This document shows positions 31,033 to 43,300 of a stretch of 64,000 nt of DNA, piece by piece. The translations under genes were made by a program, and so were the position numbers. Source of the stretch: Symsagittifera roscoffensis (Eukaryota > Xenacoelomorpha > Acoela > Convolutidae); contig NC_087071.1 in the NCBI RefSeq assembly GCF_963678635.1, forward strand, positions 47,166,889 through 47,230,888, given 5' to 3'. Positions within the stretch are counted from its first letter, which is position 1; each line of letters begins with the position of its first letter. The notes below the pieces were generated by a model that ran no database searches, was not told where the DNA came from, and was given only the letters and a program-made list of their open reading frames with translations.

Positions 31033-33945
31033 ATGAGACGGAGTAGGGTACCGGTAGCTGAAAAAAGAGCTACGGAGTCAAAAACAAAACATATCTCAAC
31101 GCAGCGAAAAGTGACAACCGTTGGCCCAAGAATAACAAGAAAGAACTTTTCAGTGAGCATGGTCAATACAAGAAGTTCAAATAAAAATTAAGGGCGCTGA
31201 AGAGAAACAAACGGAACCTGCCATTGAGATTGACCTAGAGACACCAGACCAGAGTGTTGATGAGGTGGAGAAGAAGACAACGGAGTCGACACCGATGCCA
31301 ATTGCAGAGGAACAAAACCAAAAGACAATGGAATTCTCACCGATAGACACAATGGAGGACATGACAGGCAACACGCCAGAAACGGTAAAAAACGAGTCTC
31401 AAGTAAAAAGAACGTCATTCAAAGAGAGGATAGCGATGATGGTTGGAATGATGTCGAGAGATGCAGTGGCGGAAGAACCAAAAGCCGAGAAAGGCAAAAC
31501 ATTTGGAACAGTTTCCATGATAACAACAGAGGCCAATCAAGACGATGACCAGGTTAAACAAGGGGCGGCAACCAGCAATAGAGCGACACCAAACCATGGA
31601 ATAACAACTCCTCTTGAACTGGGCGATTTGATGGCAAAGCTAGGTCAGATTGACAGGAAAGTGAAGGACAGCGAGGAGGATAGAGAGACGATAAAGAAAC
31701 AATTGAGATACAATAAACACGAGTACCTGGATAACTACTTCAATCTGGCAAGGGCGACAGAGGAAAAGCTTCAGCAGATGTCAGACAAGGTAGAGGCCAC
31801 TGACGGAGAGCGAGATAAGTACATCAAAAAAGACATGCAGGAAATGAAGCAACGGTATGACGCTGTGAACAGCCAGTTGGGGAGTCTGGAAATGAGAATG
31901 GATACAATGAGAAGGGATCAGGCTGAGAGTTAATGTGCCATACAAGCAAAACTAGATGCCATCTTGAGAAGCTCTACATCGCAAGACAGGCCGGTAACGG
32001 ATCGAACGCAAGGTAATAGAGTTGATTTTGTAGAACCACAACGGAACAAACGGCAATCAACACCGTTGCCATTACCCCAGGATGCGGCGAGCACAGCACC
32101 GGGGGGATTGCAAGACAATTATGAAAAGTGGAACAGTAAATACGACAAGTGGTCCAGGAGATTCCACGACTTACAATAACGTGGGACCGGACGCCATGAC
32201 GTGGCCGAGCACCTGGGAGATGATGAACAGGACAATGGAGGCCTTCGCCACGAGGAACACTGACTAGAGCGACAGAGGAGGTAACAAATCCAGGAAAATT
32301 TTCAAAAAACCGAAAGACTTCAAGGATGATTCAGACGGATGCATTGATACTTGGGTAGAAGTCATGAGATTACACTTGGAACAAGACAACTTGAGCGATG
32401 AAAGACAAGCATGTACAGCAATACTCAGCAACTTAGAAAGCACGGCGTTGAAATGCGTAGTTGCGAAGAAGGAAGAGGAACGCGAAACTGCGGATAAAAC
32501 CTTCGAGATATTGTTGAATCTATTCGGATCAGGCATGAAGGGTCACCAAGCGATGATGCGAGTTGAAAGGAGAAGGCAAAGGGACGATGAATCAATTGAT
32601 CGGTTCCTGGATGATCTTGAGAGCCTGAGACGAAGAAGTGATTCTGAGGAGTCAACAAACAGAAGAAACTTTAGCATCGCCTCAAAGTTCATTGATGGGG
32701 TAAAAAGTGATGACTTGAGAACAATGTTAGCAACGTACTATACATTGTCGAAAGACAATGCACCGGTTCCAGAAGAGATGAGACAGAAGTCAAGAGAATA
32801 CATGCTAATGAAACCCAAGAAATACACATATTCGGATAACAGGAACATGCAAGGGGGAGTCAACCACAAAGGTCGTCATGGTACAAAACTAGAGATGACA
32901 TGGAAAAACGTAGATCATGCGCAAACTGTGGGTCAGCTGATCATCACGTGGCGGATTGCACAACATACAAGCAGGGCATGAAGATCCTGGGATATGCACC
33001 AGATGAGGAAGATATGAGCCAGATGGAACACGAGTACTATAGTGGCTTGATCATCAAAATAGGTGCGAGATGCTTCTTCTGCAATCAAGAGGGGCACTTC
33101 AGAATGGCTTGTCCTTTGTTTTGGGAGGCAGTCAAGAACCAGAGTCACCCCAAGCACAAATTGGCGTTAGCGGCGGTGCAGAACCAGAGAAATAGACAGA
33201 CTGAGTTTGAAACAAAAAACTTGGAAGCACCGAGTGCGGAACTGCCAACGAAGACAGTGAAAGCTGTAACGCAAGTCAATAGTGCAATAGAGGCCAGGGC
33301 CAGGAATGCCCTAGAGATAAATTATGAGAAAGCGACGTCAGAGGCTATTAACAAAGTGAAACAGGACCTAGCGACAAAGGAAAAAGAGCAACAATTGAAG
33401 CAGGAGATCGAAAGACAGAAGTTGAACGAGACGTTAGGCTGCTCGGTGCCAGTGCCAGAAACTGTAACAGGGTCGACAAAGTGTGAAAATTGCAACACTC
33501 TGAAAATGGTGACGGGAAAGCCCTTCGGCATAACAAAAATAGGAGCCAGGATAATGTCAATAATCACTGTAGGTGACCATGAAGTAACAAGGAACTTGAG
33601 CGAACCCAGCGACCAGACAATAATGCACATTGATGTATACCCAGAATACTTGAGTGCGATAAGTCCAGAGACGACTTCGAGAGCCTTGAGGGCGCTACTC
33701 ACAAGAGTTGGCAGCAAGTCGGTCCGTGTGGATAACAGATATACAGAAGCTTATGGTCCGCATGAGGTGATGTTGAATATAGATGGGATAATTATCTATA
33801 CGAAAACCATGATAACATATGATGAGGATCTGGTGGGGCAGATCTACGTGGGCAGAGAAGAACTTAAAGTGAGATCGATTGGGCACTGCGCCATGCTGGA
33901 AGAAGATGCAATGCACATCGGGACGGAGGCGGACGTATCAGCACA
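31033..33945 (+). pseudogene. gag: gag of copy 1, broken
   Basis: ATG at 31,033 matches the start of copy 2, but TAA follows after MVNTRSSNKN. Coding signal returns in other frames. It includes a coiled-coil-like region (31,640-31,930), the Gag core (ACTAILSNLESTALKCVV, 32,410 on) and two zinc knuckles (CANCGSADHHVADC near 32,917 and CFFCNQEGHFRMAC near 33,073). TAA at 31,930 and TAG at 32,264 are among the breaks. Gag would form the particle and bind RNA through the knuckles; this copy cannot. Confidence 0.85.
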
Positions 33946-36934
33946 TGTGGTTGACATAAGTGGCAAGAAGACTCAGTTACGTGGGTTACTCGATACAGGA
34001 GCGGTCTTGAGTGTTATACCAATCGATACTTGGGAATGAATGGGATTCAACAAAGATGACTTGATAGACTCGAGAATACGGCTGTCAGCTGCCAACAAAG
34101 GGGAGCTGCGGGTGCTATGCAGAACACCAATAATAGCCCAAAATCTGGGGAACGTAACCTGTGGATGAGCTTTCTTGTGGTAGAAAACCTAGATGAATCT
34201 GACCAATTTATTTTAGGCAGAGACTTCATCAGGAACTTCGATGTAACGATTGATTTAAACAATGCGATGTTCAAGATACGGAACCCGGAAAGGAGGTACG
34301 CAATTAAGCCGGTAAATTTAATAATGGCAAATGAAAACAAAGCACCGGTTTTCTTGAGTAGGAAGGTGAGGCTGAAAGCGAACGAAGCGGCGATCGTACG
34401 CTTGCGAATGAAAAATTACAATGAATTAAGTGACAACAAGCAAGTATGCATAGTCCCAAATCCTAATAGTCAAAGTGCTGCTGTTTTAGGAAGCTCCTTC
34501 TCGATAACCAATGCGGACTCTGCGTCGTTGTCTTGTTGAATACTCTTGATATACCCATCATGATTGGAGGGGGAGGAAACTGGGATATGCTTTACCCGTT
34601 AAAACTCGATATGAAATGACTGAAATTTCAAAACAAAATGAGGTTGTTGATTGTCCCAATCATAGGAACAAAATTTGTATCATGAGACGATTGAAGAAAA
34701 TGAAAGGTTCACCAGGTCTTGTAAAATCACTTAAGTCAGAGACAGACGATGGACTTTCGAGCTGTTCGAATTTTCCGGAACGGCCAACACTAGAGGAAAT
34801 GCAGAGAGATAAACCGGTCCTACCGGAAAATGAACATTTAAGGGGCAAGATAACGGACGAACATCTCGAAGCCATCAAAGATGTACTGGACCGGAACGAG
34901 GATGTTTTTTTTCGAAATATAAGGCAGACATTGGGTGTTGTAAGTTCGTTGAGCACGAAATAGAGCTTGAAGAGATTGCGGTACCACACAGTGAGGGGGC
35001 GAGGCGCATGACCCCACACAAATTGGATGAAAGAGATAGAGACATTACTAGAGTATGACATGATAGAACCACCCAAATCACCGTAAGCGTGTGGAGTAGT
35101 GATGGCCAAAAAGAAAGGCGACCAAATGAGGTTTTGTTGTGACCTTCGTTATCTGAACTCCGACACGGTGAAGGATGCCTATCCCATACCTAGAATTGAT
35201 GAGAACCTCTCAAAGTTAGGTGACGCAAAATTTTTTACGACTCTTGATTTAGGTTCGGCCTTCTGGCAGGTCCCACTGAGGAAGCAAGACAGAGACAAAA
35301 CAGGGTTCGCTTGCGAGTTGGGGCTGTTTCAATGGAAACGGATGCCGTTTGGTCTTTGCAATGCCACGGCTACATTTTAACGGTTGATGGCACATGCATT
35401 GCTAGGTGTGACAAAGAAGTACGGCATTTTGGTAATGTGCTATGTGGATGACGTGTTAATAGCGACGCCTTCATTAGAAGATCACATCGAGCGACTGGAC
35501 GAGGTGTTTGCATGAATGAAGAGGTCGGGGCTAAAATGCAAACCATCAAAATGCGAGATACTCAAGGATTCGATAAAATACATGGGCAGGATGGTGGACA
35601 GGCACGGCATCAGACCCGATCCAGATGCAGTAGAAGCAATTCTAACTAGGAAATCGCCAAAAACGGAATAACAGTTGATGAGCTTCCTGGGTTTTGCGAA
35701 CTATTACAGGGAATTCATCAAGGGCTACGCGGACAAGGTATACCCGATGCAACAATTAATGAGACACAAAGGCAAGAAATTCACGTGAAACAACGCAGCG
35801 GAAGAATCATTCCAGAGAATAAAGAAAGAGTTATTCGAGGCACCGGTGCTAGGGATGCCGACAGAAAAAGGGATGTACGTGCTAGACACGGATGCGTCGG
35901 TGGTAGCGATTTCGGGCATTCGCCATCAAGAACATGAATGGAACGGGAGGATAGTTTTAAGACCAATCAGGTACGGGAGCAAAGTCTTGAGTGACACGGA
36001 AATGAAGTACGGGGCGCCAAAAGCAGAGATGTTCGCGGCGGTTACTTTTGTTGAGAAATATAGAGCATACTTAGGCAGTGAGCCATTCAAGTTGCGAGTC
36101 GACAACAGGGCACTCAGCTGGCTGAAGACGTACTCAATGGACCAGAGCTACATTGGGAGGCGGATAGTTCGCCTGGATGGATACAACATGATAATTGAGC
36201 ATAGAACGAGGGACAAACATCAGAATGCCGATAGCTTGAGTAAGAAGACGGAGTTCTACGAGAGACACGAACAGAGGGAGGCGGATAGGCCTGAAATAAA
36301 AGACGGCTTCTCCTTCATGAATAAGGAAACGTATGATAATCTTCCACTCACGAGATGGCTCGACAAGTCAGGCAAACCGATACAAGATCACCCCGAATTA
36401 CCGAAAGAGCCTCCAGAGAAAACAGTTTTGCAAAAGACAACAGGAATGCCGATAGGGATAATGCTCAAGTCAAAAATTGTGCGGGAGACACTCAAGGCGA
36501 AAGGCTACGATCTCAACCAGGTAGAGAAGGGAGATACTCAGATAGACGAAGTTTTGATGAGATTACTCGAGAAACTGGCAGATGACAAACCCGTGATCGA
36601 AAGAAAGGGTAAGGAGGAACCGGAAGTCACGATACTGCGAAGGGATGAAACGGTTGGCGAAGAAGACTCTTTAAGAGGAAGCAATACTGATGGCAAAGAA
36701 GTCGTGCGGTCACTGGTTGACAAAATCCCTGATAACGTACTTGAGCGGACTCGCGTTAGGAAAAAGAAAGTGGCGTTTAAGGAAGAAGCTGAACACCTGG
36801 GACTAGGTCAAGAGTCCGGGGAGTGGTCCACGTTCACAGAGGAAGAAGATACTAGAGAAGAAAAATTGTCCGGGGAGTGTGAAAAATGGGATGAAGATTC
36901 GGAAAAGAGCACCGATGATCAGGATAGTCTATGA
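33946..36934 (+). pseudogene. pol: Protease, RT and RNase H of copy 1, broken
   Basis: The protease DTGA box lies at about 33,990 and ILGRDF at 34,210. RT shows CDLRYLNSDTVKDAYPIPR, FGLCNATATF and CYVDDVLIA; RNase H has LDTDASVVAISG and HRTRDKHQNADSLSKK. Stops include TGA at 34,037, TAA at 35,378 (Gln in copy 2), and several Trp-to-TGA changes such as near 35,787. From 35,846 to 36,934 the frame is open and runs, apart from one TGA (36,932-36,934, Cys in copy 2), directly into the integrase frame. The RNase H/integrase junction is therefore continuous in this copy. Confidence 0.85.
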
Positions 36935-39822
36935 ATGATACTGGCAGAGGAGAAGTTGAGACACCGCGACAGGGAGCTACAAACAGATCCCTCCTCAGGA
37001 ACCTACAACTCGGATGAACAAGAAGTACAAGGAAAAGAAGAACTTGAGAAAATTGCGGTATCCAGGAAACCATTCAGGGAACTATCGTGCAACTCAAATG
37101 TCAGAACAAATCTGGTGCCAGAAGATGATACGAAGATCGTGAAGAGGATAATATGCGTACAGCTGAAGGATGGCATCCACAACCCTGGGGAAATGACTGG
37201 ACAGATCATGGCACTAAAAGAACATGTCAAAGCAAGATATAGGCTGTCGGACCTGATAAGGGCCCAAAAGAATGACAAGATGACAAGTAACCTCTCCAAA
37301 TGGATCTGGACGGAGTTCAAGGAGAAAGGAGACCTGGAGGAAGACAGCTACAAGATCTTGAGCCAGTTCTACAAAGAAAGAAAAGATTTAGTCTATCACA
37401 AAGCTGATGGGGTGGTAGCGTGCAAGAGAAAAGATGAGGAGAAGATATTACACAAGCACAACCTCATCATATTACCACAATTGTATCAGAGGGAAGTGTT
37501 ATTCAGATCGCACGATCAGATGGGGCACCATGGGATAGACAAAGTGCAACAGAGAATACTTCACAGGTTTGATAGGCCAGGATTAAGGAAAGCTTGCGAG
37601 AGATGGGTGAATGCATGCCTGGCATGCCTGCAAGTAAAAGACCCAAGGAAAATGAAGTTCCCACTCAAGTCCGTTGAAAGCTGGGAATTTATCGAGGTTG
37701 AGCAGATAGACCATCAAAAAATCTGCATGATAGAGTCGGGATATAACCAGATACTGGTTATAATAGATCACTTCACAAAGTTGGCAGAAGCGGTGCCGTG
37801 TCAGACAGCCTCAGCGGAGGAGACTTTTGACCACCTGATAACGCATATGATATCACGGTATGGTTGTCCAATGACTTTTCAGTCAGACAACGGCAAAGCC
37901 TTTGTGGGGGACTTGACAAAAAAATCGACGAAGAGGTCACACATTGCTCAAGCACACTCAACGACTTACCATCATCAGACCAACGGGTTGGTAGAGAGAC
38001 AGAATAGAACGTTGGTAAACATGTTGAGGGTATACTGCTCAAGATAGATGACAGACTGGGATAATATCTTCCGCAAGTCATAGGGGCGTACAACAGTACG
38101 CAACACTCAACAACGGGTATCAGTCCTTTCATGATGTTAACGGGCAGGGAGAGAGCAATGCCCCTGACATTCTTTTACCCGGAATACGAAGGGAAGAGGA
38201 CGTCACATCAAGCTTACGTGAAAGAAGCGATCAGGAGACAACAGGAACTAAACGAGCTCTCAGGAGGAAAACTGCGCAAGCACAAATGAGACAACGCAAG
38301 AAATATGATAAAAAGATACTACAGGCGAAGCCATATGAAGTGGGCCAGTACGTGTGGGTCTTCCAGAATGTCATACCGCCCAAAGGGACAAAGAAACTAC
38401 TTAAGAAATGGAGAGGACCATTCATGATAACGGAAGTACACCAACAAGGCCGGTTCTACCGCTTGAGTACGGGGCGAGCAGCACATTATGAAAATCTGAA
38501 GCCTCACGTCCCATCCCCAGACGACTGGTGTATATCACAGGACATGGAGGGACTTGAGTACCTACTGGTGGAGGCAGCGTGTGAAGTGAACGAAAAAGAC
38601 ACCAGAGAGAAAAATTATGGCAACGAGAACTTGAGTTTGGATGACAATGAAAAGATAGAAGCGGACTCTGAGGCGGAATCCTTTGCGGAAGAAGACTGGA
38701 ACGATCCTGAGCAGGAAGAGGTGCCAAAATGGACAGAATCAGAAATACAAATACCAGCGGGGACTAGGAGTAGCAATTGCAAACGGACAGGCATGAGGTA
38801 CAACAGGTACGGATATGATTTCTTGATTGATAAGATACAGCCCGATGAACTAAGCGAAGAGCTACTAAGTGTGGGCGAACTAGCAGCCGACGATGAATGG
38901 CAAATTATCAATGATAGTGAACACTACCCGCAGGAAGACTACTCGACACCAGAGCGAGAGACTGATTTGGAACATAACGAGATAGAGAGGAGGGAGAATA
39001 CGAACTTGAGGATATTAGAGTGGATGCGCGATGTCAAGAACGGAAGCGGCGAAGGGCAAAGCATCCAACAAGTCGACGTGTCAGCGGGAAAGCACATGAA
39101 AACAGGGGATCCCCTCTTCGGCTGGACAGCAACAGACAGGCCGCTCGATATTCCACCAGATAATTTGGACCCAGCACCATCGACGGGGACGTCGATAAAT
39201 ATTTTTGTCCGGGGAGTGGGGGTAGGACTTACCCACACCAAAAATTTAATGATAAAGAAGATCAGGGAATTGAGAGAAACGAGCGAACTGGAACTGTATG
39301 GGGAGGAGGCTGAGCCTACCATAGGACGGAATTTCAAAACGAAGTTTGAAATACCCAACGAGTACTCGGAGAACATCATGATAACGGACAGCGACTTCAT
39401 TCTGTCAGACAGGACTAGCGCGATCTGTATCACGGCGAGCATGAGCTTTAAATCAAGACTAGAGGCCGACTTCAAGAGAGAATACCAGAACGTGGAATTT
39501 CTATTTAGACAGAGACTGGGGCTAGGAGGAATGGCTGCGCTTCCTCCATCAGTAGCACAAGTCCCAGGCAAATATCTATGCTTCCTAGTGAAGAGGGTCA
39601 ATGAGAGGAACACGATAGATCCTGAACACGTGATGTTAGCACTAACCAGACTGCGAGACTTCCTGGTTGAAAAAAGGGATAATGGATGTCTCGATGCCTG
39701 TGTATGACCCAAACAGGTGCAAAATGAGCCCAAGGGAGTTATATGCCATCCTACACATACTCTTCGCAGAAACGGACATAATGGTACAGCTGCACAAGAA
39801 ATACTACTTGAGTATCGCCTGA
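36935..39822 (+). pseudogene. int: Integrase and macrodomain-like region of copy 1, broken
   Basis: Open from 36,935 to 38,047 with the H2C2 zinc-binding part and the DDE core (QIDHQ, QSDNGKAF, VERQN). A TAG at 38,045-38,047 and a frameshift near 38,270 follow. The GPF/Y module (KWRGPFMITEVHQQGRFYR) and the acidic extension are open at 38,286-39,707. The macrodomain-like part starts at SAICITASMSFKSR; an extra A near 39,670 shifts the frame, and the original stop is TGA at 39,820-39,822. Confidence 0.8.
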
Positions 39823-40315
39823 GTCGGGTACATGGGGGGTCTCAAGTTAGATGTTGGGGCACGGAACAGGTAATAAGATCTTAAATGCGATTGGCATGGC
39901 AATTAACTTTTAAATGATTGATTGTGCTAAAACATAAAATGAATCTGCATGCTCTTAGAAAACTTCCAATTGAATTATTTTAGTAGAACGAAAGGATAAG
40001 GTTTTAACTATAATAATATCAATCTGAAAATAAAACTTGATCTTTAGACTAAGATGCTATGTTCCTAACCTAAACCCCCCAGGTTTAGGTTAGGAACATA
40101 GCATCTTAGTCTAAAGATCAAGTTTAATTTTCAGTATTTTCAGATGGATTTGGTAAGTCAAGTTGACGACCCAACTACACTCAATTGAAAGAGAAAAAGA
40201 AGGTCTTGAACAGATTCGCGATCAGCAACATTTGCAAGAGATATTTCTTAAGCACTCAAGTTGGTACGATAATACTCAAGCTGGTAGTGCGCAAGATCAT
40301 CTAGAGATTATAAAA
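39823..40315 (+). other. Region between pol and third ORF, copy 1, with inverted duplication
   Basis: Counterpart of 59,751-60,256. Contains a perfect inverted repeat at 40,033-40,125. A short frame from 40,163 runs into the third ORF without a stop. Confidence 0.6.
40033..40125. repeat. Perfect 44-bp inverted repeat, 5-base loop
   Basis: Arms 40,033-40,076 and 40,082-40,125 (aaacttgatctttagactaa ... and its exact complement) with loop cccca. Copy 2 has only one arm-like sequence in this place (ctaggttaggaacgtgacat), so copy 1 gained an inverted duplication. Confidence 0.95.
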
Positions 40316-43300
40316 ATGGCAGATCGATTCTGGAAGTCCATGCCCGCGGCTCTAAAGATGCCGACGCTTGATGAATTATACAGGCGCTTGAGGGACTTGG
40401 ACTATACCCAGGTAGATGAGAGGATGGCAGTGATGCTGAATGCCATCCTTCACTTGGAAGAGCAGGTGAATGCAGGGAGTCTGCAACAAAAGCGGTTTTA
40501 ATGGTCGGCTACACCACTGATGGCATATCCAACCAATAGCAGACCAGGTGGCTGTCCTGGAATGTGGATGGAGGGGTGAGAGGATTCGACTTGGCAAGAA
40601 ATCCTGGCTTGAGCAACAACACCGAGTACGGCGCAGGGGAGTTCCCACTACCAACCAGACCATCGGTAAGGTCAGCGGGCCAATCCACGAGTAAGCCACC
40701 CTCCATGACGCGAGCGCAGCAAACGGAAGAGGCGTATCCCGATCTCAGTAATCTGAAAAGAGAACTTGAGAGGGCACAAAGGGAAAAGAACAAAGCGAAT
40801 CTTGACCGGGATCAGGCGAAGCTCGAGAGGAATCAAGCGAATCTGGAGAGAGATCAGGCGATCATTGAAAGGGACCAAGCGCGGCGTGAATTTGATATTC
40901 TGAAGGCCGAGCACCAGCAAGAACAAAGGGTGCGAGAGAATGCGGCGAAATCTGAACAGCTAAATTCGGAACTTGAGAAATTCCAGCGGCGACAACGAGA
41001 GCTCGACATGCAAAAAGGGAGCCAGGCCCAAGGAGGGAACAACCGCAGGTTCGAGGCCGGAGTCACGTATGGAGGTGGATGAGGCTCCTAGATGGAAGGG
41101 ACGGTTTAACCTAGACCGCGCGGCTTAAGAACACATGAACGAGGGGCTAGAGGTATGGATACCGGTTGAGTCAACGTCCTCCCTGCGTGGTTTGCAGACA
41201 CAACCGATACGCCCATTGATGGACGTAGCATTGCCGGGGTATACTCCAGGCAGTCAGGTGAGTGGGAGCTCGTCACGTCTGAAAGAGTTGAATGAGAGGC
41301 TCCAATTGAGAAGTCGTGAGAGTCCAGCCAGAGTGGAGTTACCCCCGACTTGGAGGGAGCAACCGGTCAGGAATGTGGTAATCGCAAGTTATAAAAAAAA
41401 CACGGAGGGCAGATACCACAGGCACAACCGCATGGATTGGAATACGGCACAAAGAGCCAGAAGGGATTGCTTTCATGACGCGACTTGGGTGGAGTACCAT
41501 ACGTAGCCACGTGTGCCGGAGGTTACGGTCCACCTAATCATAGGGGACAGCCTGCTGCGGGCGCTGATTCGGACTCAGTCGCATTGGCAGACTGGGATCT
41601 TGAGTTTCTCTGGAGCCGCAACGCCACAGATATTGGCATCACTCGAGATGCTAGGGATGGCAAGAGTATACACGGAACTTTAATGATCGGGACTAATGAC
41701 GTGTCCAAAGGGGAGTCAAGGAAAGTCATGAGGCTACATGACAAAATGAGCTGTATCCTTGAGGAGTTGCGGATTCAAATGGATCCCGCCATACTCACAG
41801 TTTGCACCATCCCTTAAAATATGAAGGCTGACCAACATGCGATGGAGATGAATACAAAAGTACGGAACCTGAACGAGATAGTCAGGCAAATACATCAGAG
41901 GAGTGTCCTTCCCATTGGATTGCTGGATGTAGCCGAGCAAATGGGGCGATCCTTCCCCGACGATGCATCTTCAGATGGAATCCATTTCGACAAGCCTAGG
42001 GGAGTGGAATGGTTAAATGACGTTTTCCAAAGTCACATAAGTGCATTGGAGGCAGATTTGCTTGAGACGGCCCAGTTCACATTTGGCCCACCTCCCAACC
42101 CCCCTTTCCCTGGGGGCAAGGGTCGATTCTAGAGACAGCTCGAGAAGTAGCCGGACTAGATTACCGGGTTCCGCGCCGATGGAAGCCGAGGAAGCAACCT
42201 CACCAACGCCCCAGAGTTCGGTAGTGTACTCGGTGGTAGTGGTAGAGAGCAAGAGAGTGGAGAGACCGGCGGAGACAAGCCGGACGAGATATCTGGAGAA
42301 GTTAAGAGAGCTGGACCTGGAGGACCTGGAATGCGGACAAGAGTTGAAGGAAGCTCTGGGTCTCGAGCACGTGTCGCACGAGGACTTGAGTAGACACCAA
42401 TGCGTGGACTGGTTAAAGGCCCATGAGACGCATTTCTCGAGTGCAAGAATGATGGAGACGGCAGATCTGACTGGGATTCCCATAAGATCGGTCATGGGAC
42501 CGATCAATTACAGACCTCTCAAGTTGCTGGGGAGTCCGGTTCATAGTGGAGCCCCCTAAGCACCGGACTAGTGTAGCCAGAATCAGGTTGGCAACTCCCG
42601 CCCAGTTGAGGGTAGTGGACAAACTACTGGACCCAAAAGAAATGGAACTGCCAGTGCGAGATTGGCGGACGACCCGAGATATGGGAAACCCTGCGGGAAT
42701 GCCCAATTGGCCAAGACTTTGGCAGTTTATGATCCAGCAGCCGCAAGGGTAATCCAGCAGCCGCAAGGGTAATCATCGTGGCGGGATCGGACTTCGAGGG
42801 AACGTCTCCCAAATTGTTCTGGCCGGAAACCTTGATATAATCACTGCCAGGGGCCGAGTTGAACCAGATGTTAACCCTGGTGGTCGCGATAAAGTCGGAG
42901 ATGCCTTGTGAGCCAGAGTTACTGCTGTTTGCAGGAATGAACGACCACCTGCATGCGACTGGTTTTCTTGAGCAACTCGAAAGCGATGAGCCTGCGCCAA
43001 AGAAAATCTGGGAGGCTATGCAGACGTTGTTTGCGGCGATGAACGAGGTGCAGGAAAACGTCACTTCCCGATTTGGACCCAAGAAAAGAGTGGTATTCAC
43101 GACGTCCCCCGGGTACGCGAGCATGCCTCCCGCTTTGCAGTTTGTGTGTGCTGTTTTGGTCTTAATAGCTGAAGGGAATGCATGGCGGATCCTGATGGCA
43201 GCTCCCAATCTAGAGTTGGAACCGGCGAACTTGAGGCTTCGCAAGTCAGAACTGGCGGCGGCGTGAGCGGATGTGTCCCACGCGTTGAGGGGCTTCTATG

